NCBI RefSeq assembly: GCF_000699445.3
Contig: NC_067196.1
Span: 75,647,864 to 75,711,863, forward strand
DNA: 64,000 nt
Reading direction: 5' to 3'
Source: Schistosoma haematobium
Taxonomy: Eukaryota > Platyhelminthes > Trematoda > Strigeidida > Schistosomatidae
The number at the start of each line of letters is the position of its first letter. Positions within the stretch are counted from its first letter, which is position 1. A program made the translations under genes and the position numbers. Shown here piece by piece: positions 44,100 to 56,422 of this stretch. The notes under the pieces are model-generated. The model was not told where the DNA came from and did no database searches. It saw only the letters and a list, made by a program, of their open reading frames with translations.

Positions 44100-45270
44100 C
44101 TTCTCCACCATCACAAATGTTAGTATATATATTCCAGTCTGCATATCAGCATAAATTCGTGACCAAACGCAAGTTTAGATTTAAGAATCAAGATGATTAA
44201 ACCAAGAATAAGCACACACACATTTCATTCAATTTGTGTTGTCACAATGATAAACGGATGCAGGTTAATTTAGTAAAAACACTAAACAAACATATAACTG
44301 TAATGTTTTTTTAAAATCTGTTCTTTAAAACACGGTGGAAGTATTCAAATCATTCATGTTATATGTATTATAGAGAGAACCACATGACTATAGTTTGTAC
44401 ATTCAAACAATGTTTATCATTAACTAAGGAATACTAAAAGTCAGATTTCGGAATGAAATGTGCGAATTAAAATGAGAATAATCACTGACACTAACTTTAT
44501 GTTACATCCATAATTAGAAAATAAAGTGTATGCTGTTTATTTTCCAGAATTGAACTGACTTAATCTGACCAACGTATACAATGTGTAGCCATTAATCTAA
44601 TTTATAACTTTACTATACACTTAATGTGAGAACATGCCTCGGAATCTATCACGATAGCCTAGAAAAACAATGGCCCTTCATTTTGCAGTAAATGTTACGT
44701 CACAGTAGCTCTCCAAACATACTTTTTTATTCTCTATGTTTAATCATTCGCATTATTATTGCTACATTATTTCGATTCATGTATTAATAACTTAATTAAT
44801 TACATCTCGTCAAGCTTGTGTCATAGTAATTAGGACCAACGCACACATGTGCCAGACTCTACGTCATATTGACTGACTAATGATACTAACTTCCTCAGTA
44901 CCTGTAGTTGGTGCTACTTTATAATATTCAAGTTGGAGACAGTACACTTTCGACAAGAATCTAGTTTATATGATAGGTTAATGAAATAAGATATCACAAT
45001 TGCCAGAAATATCACTTATGATTGAAATATTGATAAAATAAACACAAACAAATAGCTTATTCAGTGCAATACACAGTAGCCAACTTAAAAGTAGAATCTA
45101 ATTAAATTTATAATATAACTTGATAAGGGATTTATTCCGAATTGGTCATATTATAGTCAGTCAGCTGCAACGTAGGACCAGGCACAAATATGAATCGGTC
45201 CAAGTTGCCACACCTCATTATCACAACAAGATCAATACTAAATTCATAGTAGTTACTTCAATGGTAGTAA
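44100..45270. other. Spacer, nothing recognised
   Basis: AT-rich; no supported feature. Confidence 0.35.
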
Positions 45271-45388
45271 TGTATAAAAGAAACTGTGTATAAGGATATA
45301 ATACAGGAAGAAAGAATTAGTTCGTAGAACGAAAGGTATAAAGTAATTTTAATCTCACCGTTTAAGGGAAGACAAAGAGTTTATACAC

Positions 45389-45903
45389 TTACACCACTGT
45401 GTCACACAGTGTCTCCAACCATTGGTTACTATAGTCGCGTCGACCCCAACCAAGAAGTATACATCTACCAACATGGCTCACATCACAAGTTAGTGACTTC
45501 AATGACTGATGCCACGTTTTGGTTTGGCCGCCCTCAACTTTATTCCAACAGTCTCCAACACTAGTCAGCATTGCGCGTCGTGGTAATCGGTGTTCAGATA
45601 TACGTGACCCAACCATCTCAGTCGGTGAACATTCACAACCTCATCAACTGATTTAACATCATTCCTTAACACCCTGCGTCTAACCTCATTATTACTTACC
45701 CGGTGATCCCAGCAGATGCGAGCTATATTTCTAAGACATCTGTGAACAAATACTAGCAACTTACGAGTATTTAATACTCCTACTGACCGCGTTTCGTAGC
45801 CGTAAAGTGGAACAGAACGAACTGCTGCGCAGTGTACTCGTCCCTTAATTGATAGACGGATATCTCGCCTTGGCCATAGGTAACGTAAGTTGGCAAAAAC
45901 CAA
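45389..45903 (-). pseudogene. RT C-terminal region of the type-2 element
   Basis: Two overlapping frames. The first reads VFANLRYLWPRRDIRLSIKG, VHRCLRNIARICWDHRVSNN and VDEVVNVHRLRWLGHVYLN; the second continues EHRLPRRAMLTSVGDCWNKV and WGRRDYSNQWLETL. One frameshift near 45600. Confidence 0.8.
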
Positions 45904-46016
45904 ACCAGTTTTCTGAATCCGTCAACAAATTTCGCCAGACACCAACCGATTAGGGCTGGTCAGACTTCCAAGACAAGTGAAGTTGTCGACGCGCTCGACT
46001 ACTTCACTCCCTATCC

Positions 46017-46274
46017 TTAGTTCAGGTGTTGATGCAGACCAGTCCTGAAGCAACAGCTTGCATTTAGAGGGGAGAAACGCATCCCAAACATCCTGGCATT
46101 GTTTTTCAGTGCTACCAGAAGATCCTGCATTTTATCAACGTCTCCACAAAACAGGACAATTTCATCCGCGTACTCTAAGTCGATAAGTGGACCTCCTGAA
46201 AGGATATCAATTCCTAAAAGTTCAGTCGACGAGGAAGTTAGTTCCATCAGTGTGCATATGATGAAGTTGAACAA
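46017..46274 (-). pseudogene. RT catalytic palm of the type-2 element
   Basis: Short frame with GGPLIDLEYADEIVLFCGDV and NARMFGMRFSP. The catalytic YADD box reads YADE, so the active site is damaged as well as the frame. Confidence 0.75.
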
Positions 46275-46563
46275 AAATGGAGATAGTGGATAACCTTGCC
46301 GAACATCACTTGAGGTTGTTAAATCAGATGAAGGTTTGCCATAAGCTGACTCGACTAGTAGTGCTCGAGTAAACAGCCTTCACAATGTTTATGTACTTCT
46401 GAGGTACGCCTTTCAATGACAGACACTGCCACAGAACCTCTCAGTCAGAGTCGAGTGCTGCTTTTACGTTAAGAAAGACCACCACTGTCGGACGCCGATA
46501 AGCATACCTGCGTTCTAGAACCTGACGAGTGGTGAATGTGGTCGATGCAGCCAAGACCAGGTC

Positions 46564-47334
46564 TTAAGCCAGCCTGATTTTCTCGTGTTTGCATTTCACG
46601 AGTCTTAGGCGTCCGATAATTATTGAGGCTAGTATTTTAGATGCCATGTTAGTCAAACTAATCCCTCTATGTTTATCACAGGATGATTTTGATTCTTTCT
46701 TATATATTGGGACAGTAAGTGATTGCGACCAGTCAGATGGGATTTTAGCTAAAATATTAGTTAACCTCAACGCTAAAAGTAGACCATCATCCACAAAGAC
46801 CTCCGGAGCCAATCCATCTGAACAAGCTGCTCTTCTTCGTTTCAGATTAGCTATAACTTTCTGAACCTCAGATAGAGTCGAGGGACCTACTTCAATGTTC
46901 CATTCACGCTGTCTGGGAATCTCGAGTAGTTGTAGAATAGCTGAAGGCCAGCTGAACTGATCCTTAAAATATTCGGCCCATTGTTCTAAACGTCTGGACT
47001 GAGAGCATATAAGAGTGTCGTCTTTTTCCGAAATCACCTCACTTAAATTCGACTTAATAATTCCGGTTTCTTTTATTAGTCTGAGAAGCTGTCTTGTGTT
47101 ACATACAGCCGCTGCCTTTTCCATCTCTATTTCTTTCGTTGCCCACCACTGTTCACGGTCGTTCCTTAGTCTTTTGGTTAACCAAGATCTGATTTGTATT
47201 CGCTCGTTATCGTGTTCAGAGCCTGATGGCATGAGTTTACGAGAATCTATCAGTGCTAGAGACTTAGCAGAAATCCATCGGTTTTTCGTGACCCTTTGGT
47301 TTGAATCACTAATAGATGGAGCTGCTGTTTCCAC
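46564..47334 (-). pseudogene. RT N-terminal part of the type-2 element
   Basis: RRLEQWAEYFKDQFSWPSA, SEVQKVIANLKRRRAACSDG, SDWSQSLTVPIYKK and DKHRGISLTNMASKILASII. The conserved G of AAGPDG is altered and several residues before SDWSQ are missing, then the frame is lost. Confidence 0.8.
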
Positions 47335-47405
47335 AGCTGTTGGTATATCTTTCCAGGTAACATCTGGGTTGCCTCGTTTTCAGAACTACCTAGGTATGAC
47401 CTGAG

Positions 47406-47960
47406 TTATTCCCGGAATCTACTTTCGGCTTCCTCGACTTGAATGGGTCTTCTAATGTGGTTTTTATGCGTCCAGAGAGGCGCAAGCAAACGCGTGCTCG
47501 TATTAGAGCATGATCGGAGTCCAAGCAGGTATTCCAGAACGAGCGACAGTTTTCCATAGAGCCTCTCAAACGAATACTGGTGGCAATATGGTCTATCTGA
47601 GTCCATCGTTGATTCGGTGCAGAGGGTCGCCATGTTAGACGGTGTCTCTCCTTATGCTTAAAATTAGTGCTTCCTAAAAATAAACGACTGTCTGAACAAA
47701 GTTGCAGCAGACGGTCATCATTATCTGTTCGCTGAGCCGGAATACCAGAATACCCATTTAAATGTCTTTCTGTTTGGTTTAAGCTACCTACCTAGGCATT
47801 AAAGCCACCTACCTAGGGATTAAAGCCACCTGCTACGGGTGCTATGTCTGAACGTTTAGCTTCCTGAAGAAGTTCAGAAAGCTTTCTGTAAAAGTCGTCT
47901 TTCACACTATCCGAGGTTTCAATAGACCTGGAACAGTGTTTCGCGCACTAGAATCGTTGA
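47406..47960 (-). pseudogene. Endonuclease remnant of the type-2 element
   Basis: DDFYRKLSELLQEAKRSD, then a 21-bp tandem duplication that brings in stops, a GYSGIPAQRTDND block, and the TQIDHIAI-type catalytic region in a shifted frame near 47600. Broken beyond function. Confidence 0.65.
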
Positions 47961-48758
47961 CCATGGTGACACTTCCGGAGGAAGTCAAAAGAGTAGGTTT
48001 AGAGTTGAAAGTCAAGGTAGGAGGAATAATAGGAATTGAAGAGGGAGATTGATTATGAATACAGTGATCTTGAGTGCTATTAGAGGTATGAGGGCGGTTA
48101 TCACTTCCTGGTTGCCCACACAGTAGGGGGGTTTTCTGGAGGTACCTGAAAAGGAAATTGGGCTCAAGGTGGTCTTAGTGACCTGAGAGCGTGACCGCAG
48201 TGCCCAAGGGACAACTGCTTGAGGTCGGTCACACACAACCTTTTTGTGAGTAATTTTTGTGTTAGCTCCGTACTTATTGGAACCCTACAGCCGGAGATGG
48301 AAATCTGCGGGATAAGGCAAGATGTGTATTTTTAGGGTCAACCTTTTCTAACCCCAGCCCTCCTTGTGGGAAGACAGCATCGCTGTTATGCTGGTTGTCT
48401 GAAAGAAACAGCTTACCACCGTCACATCTCTATATGGTCAACAGTACGACTTCGCCTTCGGACCATGGGTTTGCTGCTTTTATTCTTACTGCTCTTCAAC
48501 CAACCCGTCTGGCATGGTAGGACCTTGAGGAACGATTGTCCCAGCTAGTATAGCTCGACTGGTTCATCAAGATAGGCAAGCACGACCACCACGTCAAGGT
48601 AGAAGCAACGGTCATATTATAGCTCCTCTTTTAAATTTGTTCGTTAGTTTAGTACAAAGAAGTCAATAACAGAGTAAAACGTTTTCTTGTTTTCTTTTTT
48701 AGATGAAAAAGCCAGACTATCATCGTCATGTGTCAAAAGGGATTAATTAAATGAATTA

Positions 48759-48918
48759 TCAGAATATTTGATCAATGTCACGACAAATAAAATTTCCCAA
48801 CTGACCCCAAGCACACACATCAACAAGAAACCGATATATTTTTTTAGAAGAACCTACTTTAACTGTTGAATAAGCAGAACCAACTTTATCATTCAATGAT
48901 TTCACAACCTCTGAATTC
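48759..48918 (-). CDS. TPD52-like exon 4 (residues 118-170, stop)
   Basis: Acceptor TTACTCAAG. RNSEVVKSLNDKVGSAYSTV is family-like (N-S-x-x-x-K-S-x-x-x-x-V); what follows (KKIYRFLVDVCAWGQLGN...) is not. A possible internal donor GTAGGT follows STVKV-encoding sequence at the point where homology ends. Confidence 0.75.
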
Positions 48919-51900
48919 CTTGAGTAATAGAAAGAGGAGAACAAATAACATTGCATGATTAAAGAAAAGGTGAAATTGAAACCCTACCGAATAGCAGAAA
49001 TTGTTGATCCGACTTTTTCTTTAGCATCTTGGGCTACATTGACGGTCTTATCTTTAGCTTTACTTAAAAGTTCGCTTGTTTTGATATATCTGAATCAAAT
49101 TTTAAAAAAAACGAGGAAAAGCATTAAAGGTAGTCAAAAAGTGAGAAACCACAGTAAACAACGTTAACATAAATACCTATGCTGTTAAGTTGATGATATT
49201 TGACTGCTGGCAATAAGAATTTGCAACTTTCTAAAGTTCAACCAACCTTACGATCACAAAAATAACAAATATGTAGGTGATAAACATATTATAGTAAATC
49301 AATCACTAGATCTAGGTTAAATAGTTGGCGAAAAAGCAGGTCGATAAAACTACATAGACTGGTATATATGTGCATCGGCACATATCACCATACTTCACAG
49401 TGATGGAACAACGCGAAGAAAAATGAGATATTAAACAGACAATATGACTGAAAAGGAATAAATGAAATAAGAGGATGGGTAATGCCGAACAATCCAAAGC
49501 TCACTGAATACAGCCAAGCCACTGTGATGGAGACAAACACTGGGGAAACATCCTTTTGCTCTATCGTAGTACGCTTTGAGAAGAACCTGGACCTTTAAAA
49601 TGTTTTGGTCTTTGAGAACGTTGACGGCTATGCAATCTAATTTAACAATCCTCCTGGCGAAAGACTACACTGTGGTAAAAACTTTATTTACTTGTGGTAA
49701 AACTTTTATTACGAGGATATTGATGAGGAAACTGACTATAGGGGAAAACAAGGTACGAATGAGGGATACCATAACCGAAAACTTAGGACTTTACGTTCAA
49801 CTCACAAATGACCTTTTGAAGACTGGTATAGTTATAAAAAGGCTGTAATTAGTTCTATAACGGTAGTATATATTAAAAGAAAACTAGGGAAAATCAGTAC
49901 ACTGACTATATATATATAGCACTCACGCTTCTGTATCTTCCAATTTATGAATACCTTCCATGAGGTCATACTGCAATGTAGAAAGTGTGGTAAAACCAAG
50001 AGCCTTTTTTATCTCGTTAGATCGGCGCTGCTTAACAACAAGAGTTTCTTGAAGGAGACGAATTTCTTCTTCAACCTACAATATGAGAGTACATAGGAAG
50101 TGAAGAAACTCATACTAAAAATAAAACTACAGGCCTGAAAACGGATTAAATATTGTTACTACATAAAATATCGTTAACATATAGTAGATAACTGAAATTA
50201 GTGAAAAAGTACCTCAGTATTTGAAGTGTTCATCTTTTAATCATAGGATTTCAGGCTCGAATACTGACCCAATTAAATCGGTGTGGAAGACAAGATAGTA
50301 GTATTATATGCCCTTACAGAAGTGACTGATTGTCAATTAAACGAAACCCTACTTCCTAAGTTACACTGTTGTTATGAGAATCGATCAGCAGAAAATCTTC
50401 GCATAATTATTCAATCATATGAAGTTAAAATATTGTAATTACATAGGTTCAATTGTATTCTACACTTTAGTACTTATGAATTCAGTTTTATATGCAGTAA
50501 ATGCAGTGAGAGAAGTTAATAAAAGTATTTCCTCGTTTCTGCTATGGAAAACCATTGGCATGTGAGTTTTTTAAAGATCCTATTTAGATTTAAATTATTT
50601 GACATGAGGCGATACAAATACCAGTTACATAACTTAGTATGAAAGTGTATTGAAGAAAATACTCTGAATGGAAACTATTTGTTTAATGAACATAATTACT
50701 TAATGTAATGGGGAAAGAAGACTGGCGAAAATTCATTTACATTTATTATACGTCCATTAAGTGTTAAATTTTTTACCCTTCTAGTTAACAGTTTATGAGG
50801 CCATAATTCTTATAGTACTACCCTTTGAAACGAATTATTCTATCAGCTAACCAGAAACAAATAACTATATAACTGACCTTGTATTTAGACGTATGTATAA
50901 GACAACTTGACGAGGGATGACACCTATTTAGTCCCGAAAGTTGCTTAGTACTTACAGATCGTTAGTTTATGTTTGGCAACAGTTAAACTAACCAACGTCC
51001 TTTTCGAGCTTGGTAATTGAGGACTGATATCGAATACTGTTGGACTTTTCGCCATGTTGATTCTGGTTACTGTTACTTGATGTCACTAAATATACTAAGG
51101 CAATCTATTCTTCAGCTGATTTTCTTCCCCATGGTATTCGGAACCAGATGAAGCGAGATTGGATAGAATTGTGAAGACCTACTACCTTTTAGTGGATTTT
51201 GGTCACGTTAAAATACTTACAGTCTATGTACACACATTTGGTTTCCTCGTTTTACAACTAAAAACATGGACTTTAGATATGTTTTCGAACACTTTAGGAC
51301 ACAAAAAGAAACATTTATCCAAAGATTGAAACACAGATGGTATCACAAGGGAAACATTACTCGTCCCCCGATCCTTCTGAAATACGATAAGGAACGATAT
51401 TTAACCGGGTTCGTTGGTAACTTGATATCACAACTCACTTAGTCGGAAAAACTTTCCGCCCATGATCAAAGTTACAGGAGATTAGGAAAAGATTATCAGG
51501 ATGAACGGACAGACTTAGGCAAATAATAAACGCAATACATAGAACGTTTATCGACACCTCTGACAACCATGTTACTAATTAACGTTTACGACAAAGTCAG
51601 CAGTCAACAAAGAAATAATTCAGAAGTGCCAATGACATGGGGAAATTATCTAGGTACTCCTAGCATCGTTGAAGGTAATGCTTCCACTCCTTTAAACATG
51701 AAGACAGTTGTTGTAGCTATCCAAGACCTTTAAAACTTTACGATAGTCAAACCAATCAATTGATCTATAGGATTACATGTTTTAGTATGAATTATACTTA
51801 AGTGAAGGCTAGTGACACTTGCCTGAACAAACTAGTACACAGAGTGGGGTTTAAACCTGCGACCTATTGATTCATAGTCATATCCTCTAATCAGTTAACA

Positions 51901-52235
51901 CAAGACAGAAGCCCGCATGAACCAATAAGAATACCATTATATTTATAAACAGCAACCAAAAGTATAGTTTTGTTAATCAAAATAGCAAGCCAAATCAAAG
52001 AGTCGTAAACTAAGCTTAAGATATCATGATCTATTTCTCGTTGTGAGGGTAACATAACAAGTACTAGAAGAACCTAATATTTTTAGCGTTTTAGGGGACG
52101 TTGACTTTGCCAACGAAAAACACTACAAATTACCTGAGACAATTCAACTTGTAGCCTTGCATTTTCCTCATCTGATAAAACAGGTTGATCAGTGCTTATT
52201 TCTTGGGGTACAACAGGAGCGCTTGGGTCCATCAT
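48759..52235 (-). CDS. TPD52: TPD52-family (tumour protein D52) coiled-coil protein, four exons
   Basis: Exons 52134-52235, 49927-50075, 48988-49089 and 48759-48918; 513 nt, 170 residues. Introns of 2058, 837 and 69 bp are GT/AG with matching phase. Seen: a short acidic head, a coiled coil (ENARLQVELSQ into VEEEIRLLQETLVVKQRRSN), EIKKALG, the AYIKTSELLSKAKDKT block, and RNSEVVKSLNDKVGSAYSTV. These match the order of TPD52/D53/D54 proteins (about 185-225 aa), which form dimers through the coiled coil and act in vesicle traffic and secretion (family knowledge). The last about 33 residues after STVKVG are unlike the family and may be read-through of an alternative splice site. Start: two adjacent ATGs; a C/T-rich CCTTTCCCAG lies about 56 bp upstream and could take a spliced leader, as schistosome mRNAs often do. 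Confidence 0.85.
48988..49089 (-). CDS. TPD52-like exon 3 (residues 84-117)
   Basis: Acceptor GATTCAG, donor GTAGGG. AYIKTSELLSKAKDKTVNVA then QDAKEKVGSTISAI, equivalent to the family S-A-Y-K-K-T-S-E-T-L-S block. Confidence 0.88.
49927..50075 (-). CDS. TPD52-like exon 2 (residues 35-83)
   Basis: Acceptor TATTGTAG, donor GTGAGT. VEEEIRLLQETLVVKQRRSN, EIKKALGFTTLSTLQYDLME and GIHKLEDTE. Heptad coiled coil followed by the family K-L-G helix. Phase 2 out. Confidence 0.88.
50076..52133. other. Intron 1 of the TPD52-like gene
   Basis: No mobile element or RNA that I recognise, unlike the introns of the TTC23-like gene. Confidence 0.5.
52134..52235 (-). CDS. TPD52-like exon 1 (residues 1-34)
   Basis: MMDPSAPVVPQEISTDQPVL then SDEENARLQVELSQ, donor GTAATTT. 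Acidic head leading into the coiled coil. Phase 0 at its end. Confidence 0.85.
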
Positions 52236-52534
52236 TGATGTAGTTTTCAACTTTTGGTAGGATTTTGTTTTTAGCTAAGAAGTACTATTTACTGGGAAAG
52301 GGTGAAGACCAGAGAAATAATCTGTAAAAGAAGTCATGATATAAAGTGGATCGACTGCTGAGTATGCACATAGAACGTGTTAAATAATATTAAAAGCAAA
52401 TTATTACAATTGGTGAGGATACAAGCGAAAGATAACGACAATCTGAAAAACGAGACCACAATCGGGGAGGTCAAACCGTTGTCGACGAACCGTAACCCAA
52501 CAGCAGTTTTGAGCGCTTCCGAATTCAATATCCA

Positions 52535-54352
52535 AATGGTTCAAATGGTTGTGGACGGAATAGAAGAAGCTTTCGCTTAACGGGCTTCCGTGTCTAGTAG
52601 CAGCGGATCACCAACATCTCCGGGCGGAAACCTGGATATATTAACGATAATAGAGGAAAAAGAAATTGGTAAATCATAGTAAGATATTATCATTCGTCCT
52701 CAAGAATATGTCAAGTTTCCTCCTAACGGACTCCTGAGAAGTCGCCTGGACTGGCTCATCCGGCAGCTAATCACAGCATTTAACAACTCTTAAGGAGTAG
52801 AAGTTGTGTCCACAGTCCATTCTGCCGTGTTGTGTCCCTAGTTTCTGGGTGTTATGCCTTAGGTTTGTGTTGCAGATAAACTTAAGTAGGTATTTAAGGG
52901 GATGTCCAGAAGTGGTAAGGGTACTGTAAGCCATTAGAGTGTCACCTCTAAGACGCCTATCCGCTAATGGGTAACAGTTTAGTGATTGAAGGTTCTCTTC
53001 ATAAGGCTTGAATTTGAATCCCCGAACTGATTTCGTGGCCCGCCTTTGGATACGTTCCAGAGTGTCCTTATCATTTGGAGTGAGGGAGGAAATACTATGT
53101 TTCCATACTCTAAATGAGGACGAATAAAACCAGTGAAGCTCATATTGAAAGTTTTTCTGTCAAACTGGCCAAAATGCGCTCCAATGTTACCAGTGCAAAG
53201 TTTTCTCGAAAGGCATTTTTCTCACAGTTAGCGTAAAACTTCAAATCGTAGGGCACCAGGACTCCTAAATCTTTTTCGACTCGAGATACCACTGGGGAGG
53301 AGTTTCTTAAGTTGTAACTGTAGTCTGCGACATGTCGCAGATGGACTACTTTACACCTTGAAGTGTTGAAGGTAAGTCCGTTGTCATCTGCCCAACTTTG
53401 AAGTTGAGTCAGATCCTCCTAAAGTGCCAGTATATCCTTTTGGTTGCGTATTACTCTCCAAAGTTTCACACCGTCAGCAAAATAAAGAACTCAGACGATA
53501 CCTGTTATTGGAGACCGTTTATATAAATCAAGAAGAGAAGAGGTTCTAGTACTGGGGGACCCCACTATGACATTCCATAGCTTGAGGGAAAGTGAAGTTA
53601 ATCTTGACCTAATATGTCGATTTTCTAGATATGAAATGACCCAATCAATTAAAGGTGATACATAATCGTCTGAGCTTATTCATAAGACATATATGGTTGA
53701 TCCCATCAATTGCTTTTGAGAAGTCAAGATAAATGACATCAACCTTCCCCATGCGATCAAGGATGGTTGTCCATCTGTTCACCGCAGTCAGCAGGTTGGT
53801 TATACAAGAATGACTCTCCCTGAAACCATGCTGTTGGGGCGAAAAAAAAGTTTAAAGATAATGAATAGTCATGTATACCGTCATGTATCAGGGACTCCAT
53901 AATTTTTGAAAGTAAAGAGCACAGAGCCACCGGTCAGTAGCTCGAAGATTTGCCGCGTTGACCTCCTTTGAAAATCGGTGTGATGTGAGTCAGCTTCCAA
54001 TTTTTCGGCAGTCTGCCTAGGCTTAGCGAGCGCTGTTGCCAGAATTAAAGCTGTTTTCCTCAATATAGTAAAATTAACCATATTCGGACCTGGAGAAGTG
54101 TCTTTTCTTAGGTGCTGAAGTTTCCGGTACATCAATTCAGCGCTCACGTCCTCTTATGAAAATTCTGTTGAGTTACAGGTAGAGTTCTTGTCTGTGAGGC
54201 TAGTATGAAACGGCCGAAATGCTTGAAAATACTGTCCTTCTAGGAGGTCGGCGGTGTCACCGTCTTTGGTGGTTGTGCCTATGCTACCCATCAATTCGAG
54301 AACTCCGGTTTCGGACAACCCAGTGAAGTCCTGAGTGAAGAGGCTACAAAAG
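52535..54352 (-). mobile_element. CR1-like (jockey superfamily) non-LTR retrotransposon, 5'-truncated, decayed
   Basis: Minus strand, over several frames: LMGSIGTTTKDGDTADLLEG, LQHLRKDTSPGP, WKLTHITPIFKGG, SYRPVALCSLLSKIMES, QQHGFRESHSCITNLLTAVN, DVIYLDFSKAFD (motif A), ERIQRRATKSVRGFKFKPYE and NFYSLRVVKC. These are hallmark blocks of CR1/jockey RTs. The 3' end has the 9-bp tandem AACCATTTG and matches the relic at 28805-29240. Confidence 0.8.
53881..54147 (-). pseudogene. RT N-terminal fragment of the CR1-like element
   Basis: The only sizeable open stretch: ELMYRKLQHLRKDTSPGPNM then sequence that shifts frame near 54040. No intact catalytic core remains. Confidence 0.65.
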
Positions 54353-54439
54353 TTCTTTTTTTTAATTTGAATATATATTTGAGCATATTGAAAAATTTTT
54401 TATTCAGTCCAAAAAATCGAGACAAACAAAGTGCTATGT

Positions 54440-55020
54440 AGTGTCTTATTTACAGTGATCGTTTAGGTGTTCTGGAAACCTTACTCTTCCTGAACGTATT
54501 GTTTTGACTCGGTTGTCAGATGCCAATAAAGTGTCGTCGTGATTGTTGATTATCGGGTAAGGTATCGTAATTGTGAGACTCGTGTCTACAATGGTATCAA
54601 AGGAAAATGGATATGAATAGGGTTTCTTTCTAAATATGCGGCATCGAGGCGGTTGATGCTGATGCTATTGTTAGTTCCGTTCATGTCGATGATATTGTTC
54701 TTGGGTTCATGCTGAAGAACTTTGAAAGGTCATTTGTATGCCGTTTCGAAAGGTTGTCGAAGTGAGTCGTGATGTGTGTACTATACCGTAGGACATGTCG
54801 AACAAAAACATAAGTTGTTCGCGGCCGAGTGACAGGATGCAAACCGTTTGTAAGCCCGCTTGTGTAGGATGTTAGATCCATATTCATTGAAGAAGATGAA
54901 GGAGCCAGGAGTTCTCCTGGTCGTTGAAGTGCCGTTTCAATGTCAACTTTCACTGCATTGCGAATACCGAATAAAACGAGTGTAAGAGTGTTGATTCACT
55001 AAGAAACGTTCGCAGCTGCT
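54440..55020 (-). mobile_element. Gypsy-type integrase C-terminus, relic
   Basis: Minus strand, in two frames: DLTSYTSGLTNGLHPVTRPR, TTYVFVRHVLRYSTHITTHF, then FKVLQHEPKNNIIDMNGTNN with SISINRLDAAYL, and a C-terminal RSGRVRFPEHL. The V-F-V-R, P-F-K-V-L and V-S-I-x-R-L-K series is typical of Ty3/Gypsy integrase ends in schistosomes. No LTR identified next to it. Confidence 0.6.
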
Positions 55021-55029
55021 AGTGACGCT

Positions 55030-55925
55030 TGTTCAATTAATCAAATCTAAATTACAATAAATAAGGAAGTTGATAAAGGATGCGAGAAAATTACCAATCG
55101 CAACAGATAAATGCTATTCTATCCTGTCTGGATAAACCATGCACAGATTCATTCAAAAGATAATATTTGGTTGCTTTATAATATAGAGTGTTTCCAGTTC
55201 TGGAAAAGTGTTGAACAGATCTGTCAATAAACAGTTAGAATATGGCAGTAAACAAAGTCAGAACGAGGATTGTGTGTGAACACGTGTATTTAGCGAACGG
55301 TGGTCATTACATCATGCGAATTGTGAGCATGGACGATTTAAGTCAATTAAACTAATATTTTAGTCGATTGAATGTTTGTTGACACGGAATAGGTTATTGG
55401 AAAATTATAAATAATGACAAAAAATATTCACAAATTAGGTTTTGTCAATCATACCCACATACTCTATGATTAGTCCCCGTAATCGATAAAGCAGAATGTA
55501 GGACTCTGCAAACAGAAGTATATTTTGCACATTAGAAGGTAACGAACGTTTACAATTATGCGACAAGCGGTTTATTTATAGTTAGTACATCTAAAAAACA
55601 CAAATACAGTTAAGTGTACAATGTCTTAACAGGTAAAGAAAGCGTGATGTTTTACGAGAGTAATAAAAATCGTTGGGTTTTCTCATCAATATTAAGTACC
55701 TTATAGTTTGATATTCTCTATGATCGTATCTGGGTAGCGAAATCATTCTTAAGGTATAGAGACATGATAGAGGGAACTTTCCAGACGAGATTTTATGCAA
55801 ACACTAAAAATGTTTTCCAATAGTAAAGGGGTCAGGAAAGGTAGCTTTCTAAAGAGTAATTTCATGACTGCTTAGGTTCCATAGAAATATGTTATGTTTC
55901 ATTATGGTCAGAGTAAATATGCTCC
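55030..55925. other. Spacer, nothing recognised
   Basis: It may include the distal part of the BEL 3' LTR, which I could not match to a 5' partner. Confidence 0.35.
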
Positions 55926-55933
55926 GTACAGAT

Positions 55934-56422
55934 TTACTTCCTAGTACAGAATGTATTTTTACTGTCTAAATATTGTGATTTTGCAATAATATATGATGAA
56001 CAAAAGGTGTGATTAAACGAGGTCTGAACGAAGGTTAAAATACACGACGGGGAGAAGAAACAAATGAATGACAGTACTGTCCAACAAAAGGGCTGCGGAG
56101 GGATTCCCATTGTTCTCTTGCTGTTACACTGGCCCCCAAAATCCCTCCAGCTACGCAAAGACACCTTAGAATACATTTCTGTCATGATTATCCTCACTAA
56201 CTCCTTTATATCGACGGGAGGTAAAGGACTTACAACAGTCCGCCTGTACACCCACAAACCTGACATACAACCTACTGCTATACGGCCTCTTCCAGAAATC
56301 AAAGCATTTGCAGCTTCCTCATATGTTCCCCTTCTCGCCAAGACTAGTAACTTAGTAAAAAGTGAAACGTTGTCCGGAGGTTTGCGCCTGAGTATGTTCC
56401 ACGAGTAGACAGAGGAACTACA
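55934..56422 (-). pseudogene. Unrecognised tail of the actin-containing frame, running into the 3' LTR
   Basis: The frame stays open past actin: [60 protein letters not shown], then the polypurine tract read as SWRDFGG and the LTR to a stop at 55934. I do not recognise the 98 codons before the LTR; they could be BEL sequence in a family I do not know, or a second captured host segment. Confidence 0.5.

Larger units (their letters stand above)
45275..48615 (-). mobile_element. RTE-like non-LTR retrotransposon (type 2), degenerate
   Basis: Minus strand: a 5' leader (48615-48000), endonuclease remnant, RT, a W-L-G-H-V C-terminus and a 3' UTR ending near TTGTATTATATCC. Several frameshifts and stops. 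The leader is shared with the internally deleted copy at 38.6 kb. Its 5' end lies about 145 bp past the TPD52-like stop codon. I assign RTE/SR2-type from the C-terminal motifs; the clade is not certain. Confidence 0.8.

Noticed and set aside
46589..47404. Plus-strand open frames across the type-2 element
   Set aside because: They are the complement of clear RT coding sequence on the minus strand.
52377..52580. Plus-strand open frame of 67 codons
   Set aside because: Its end overlaps the 3' end of the minus-strand CR1-like element, shared with the copy at 28.8 kb, so the frame is an antisense by-product.
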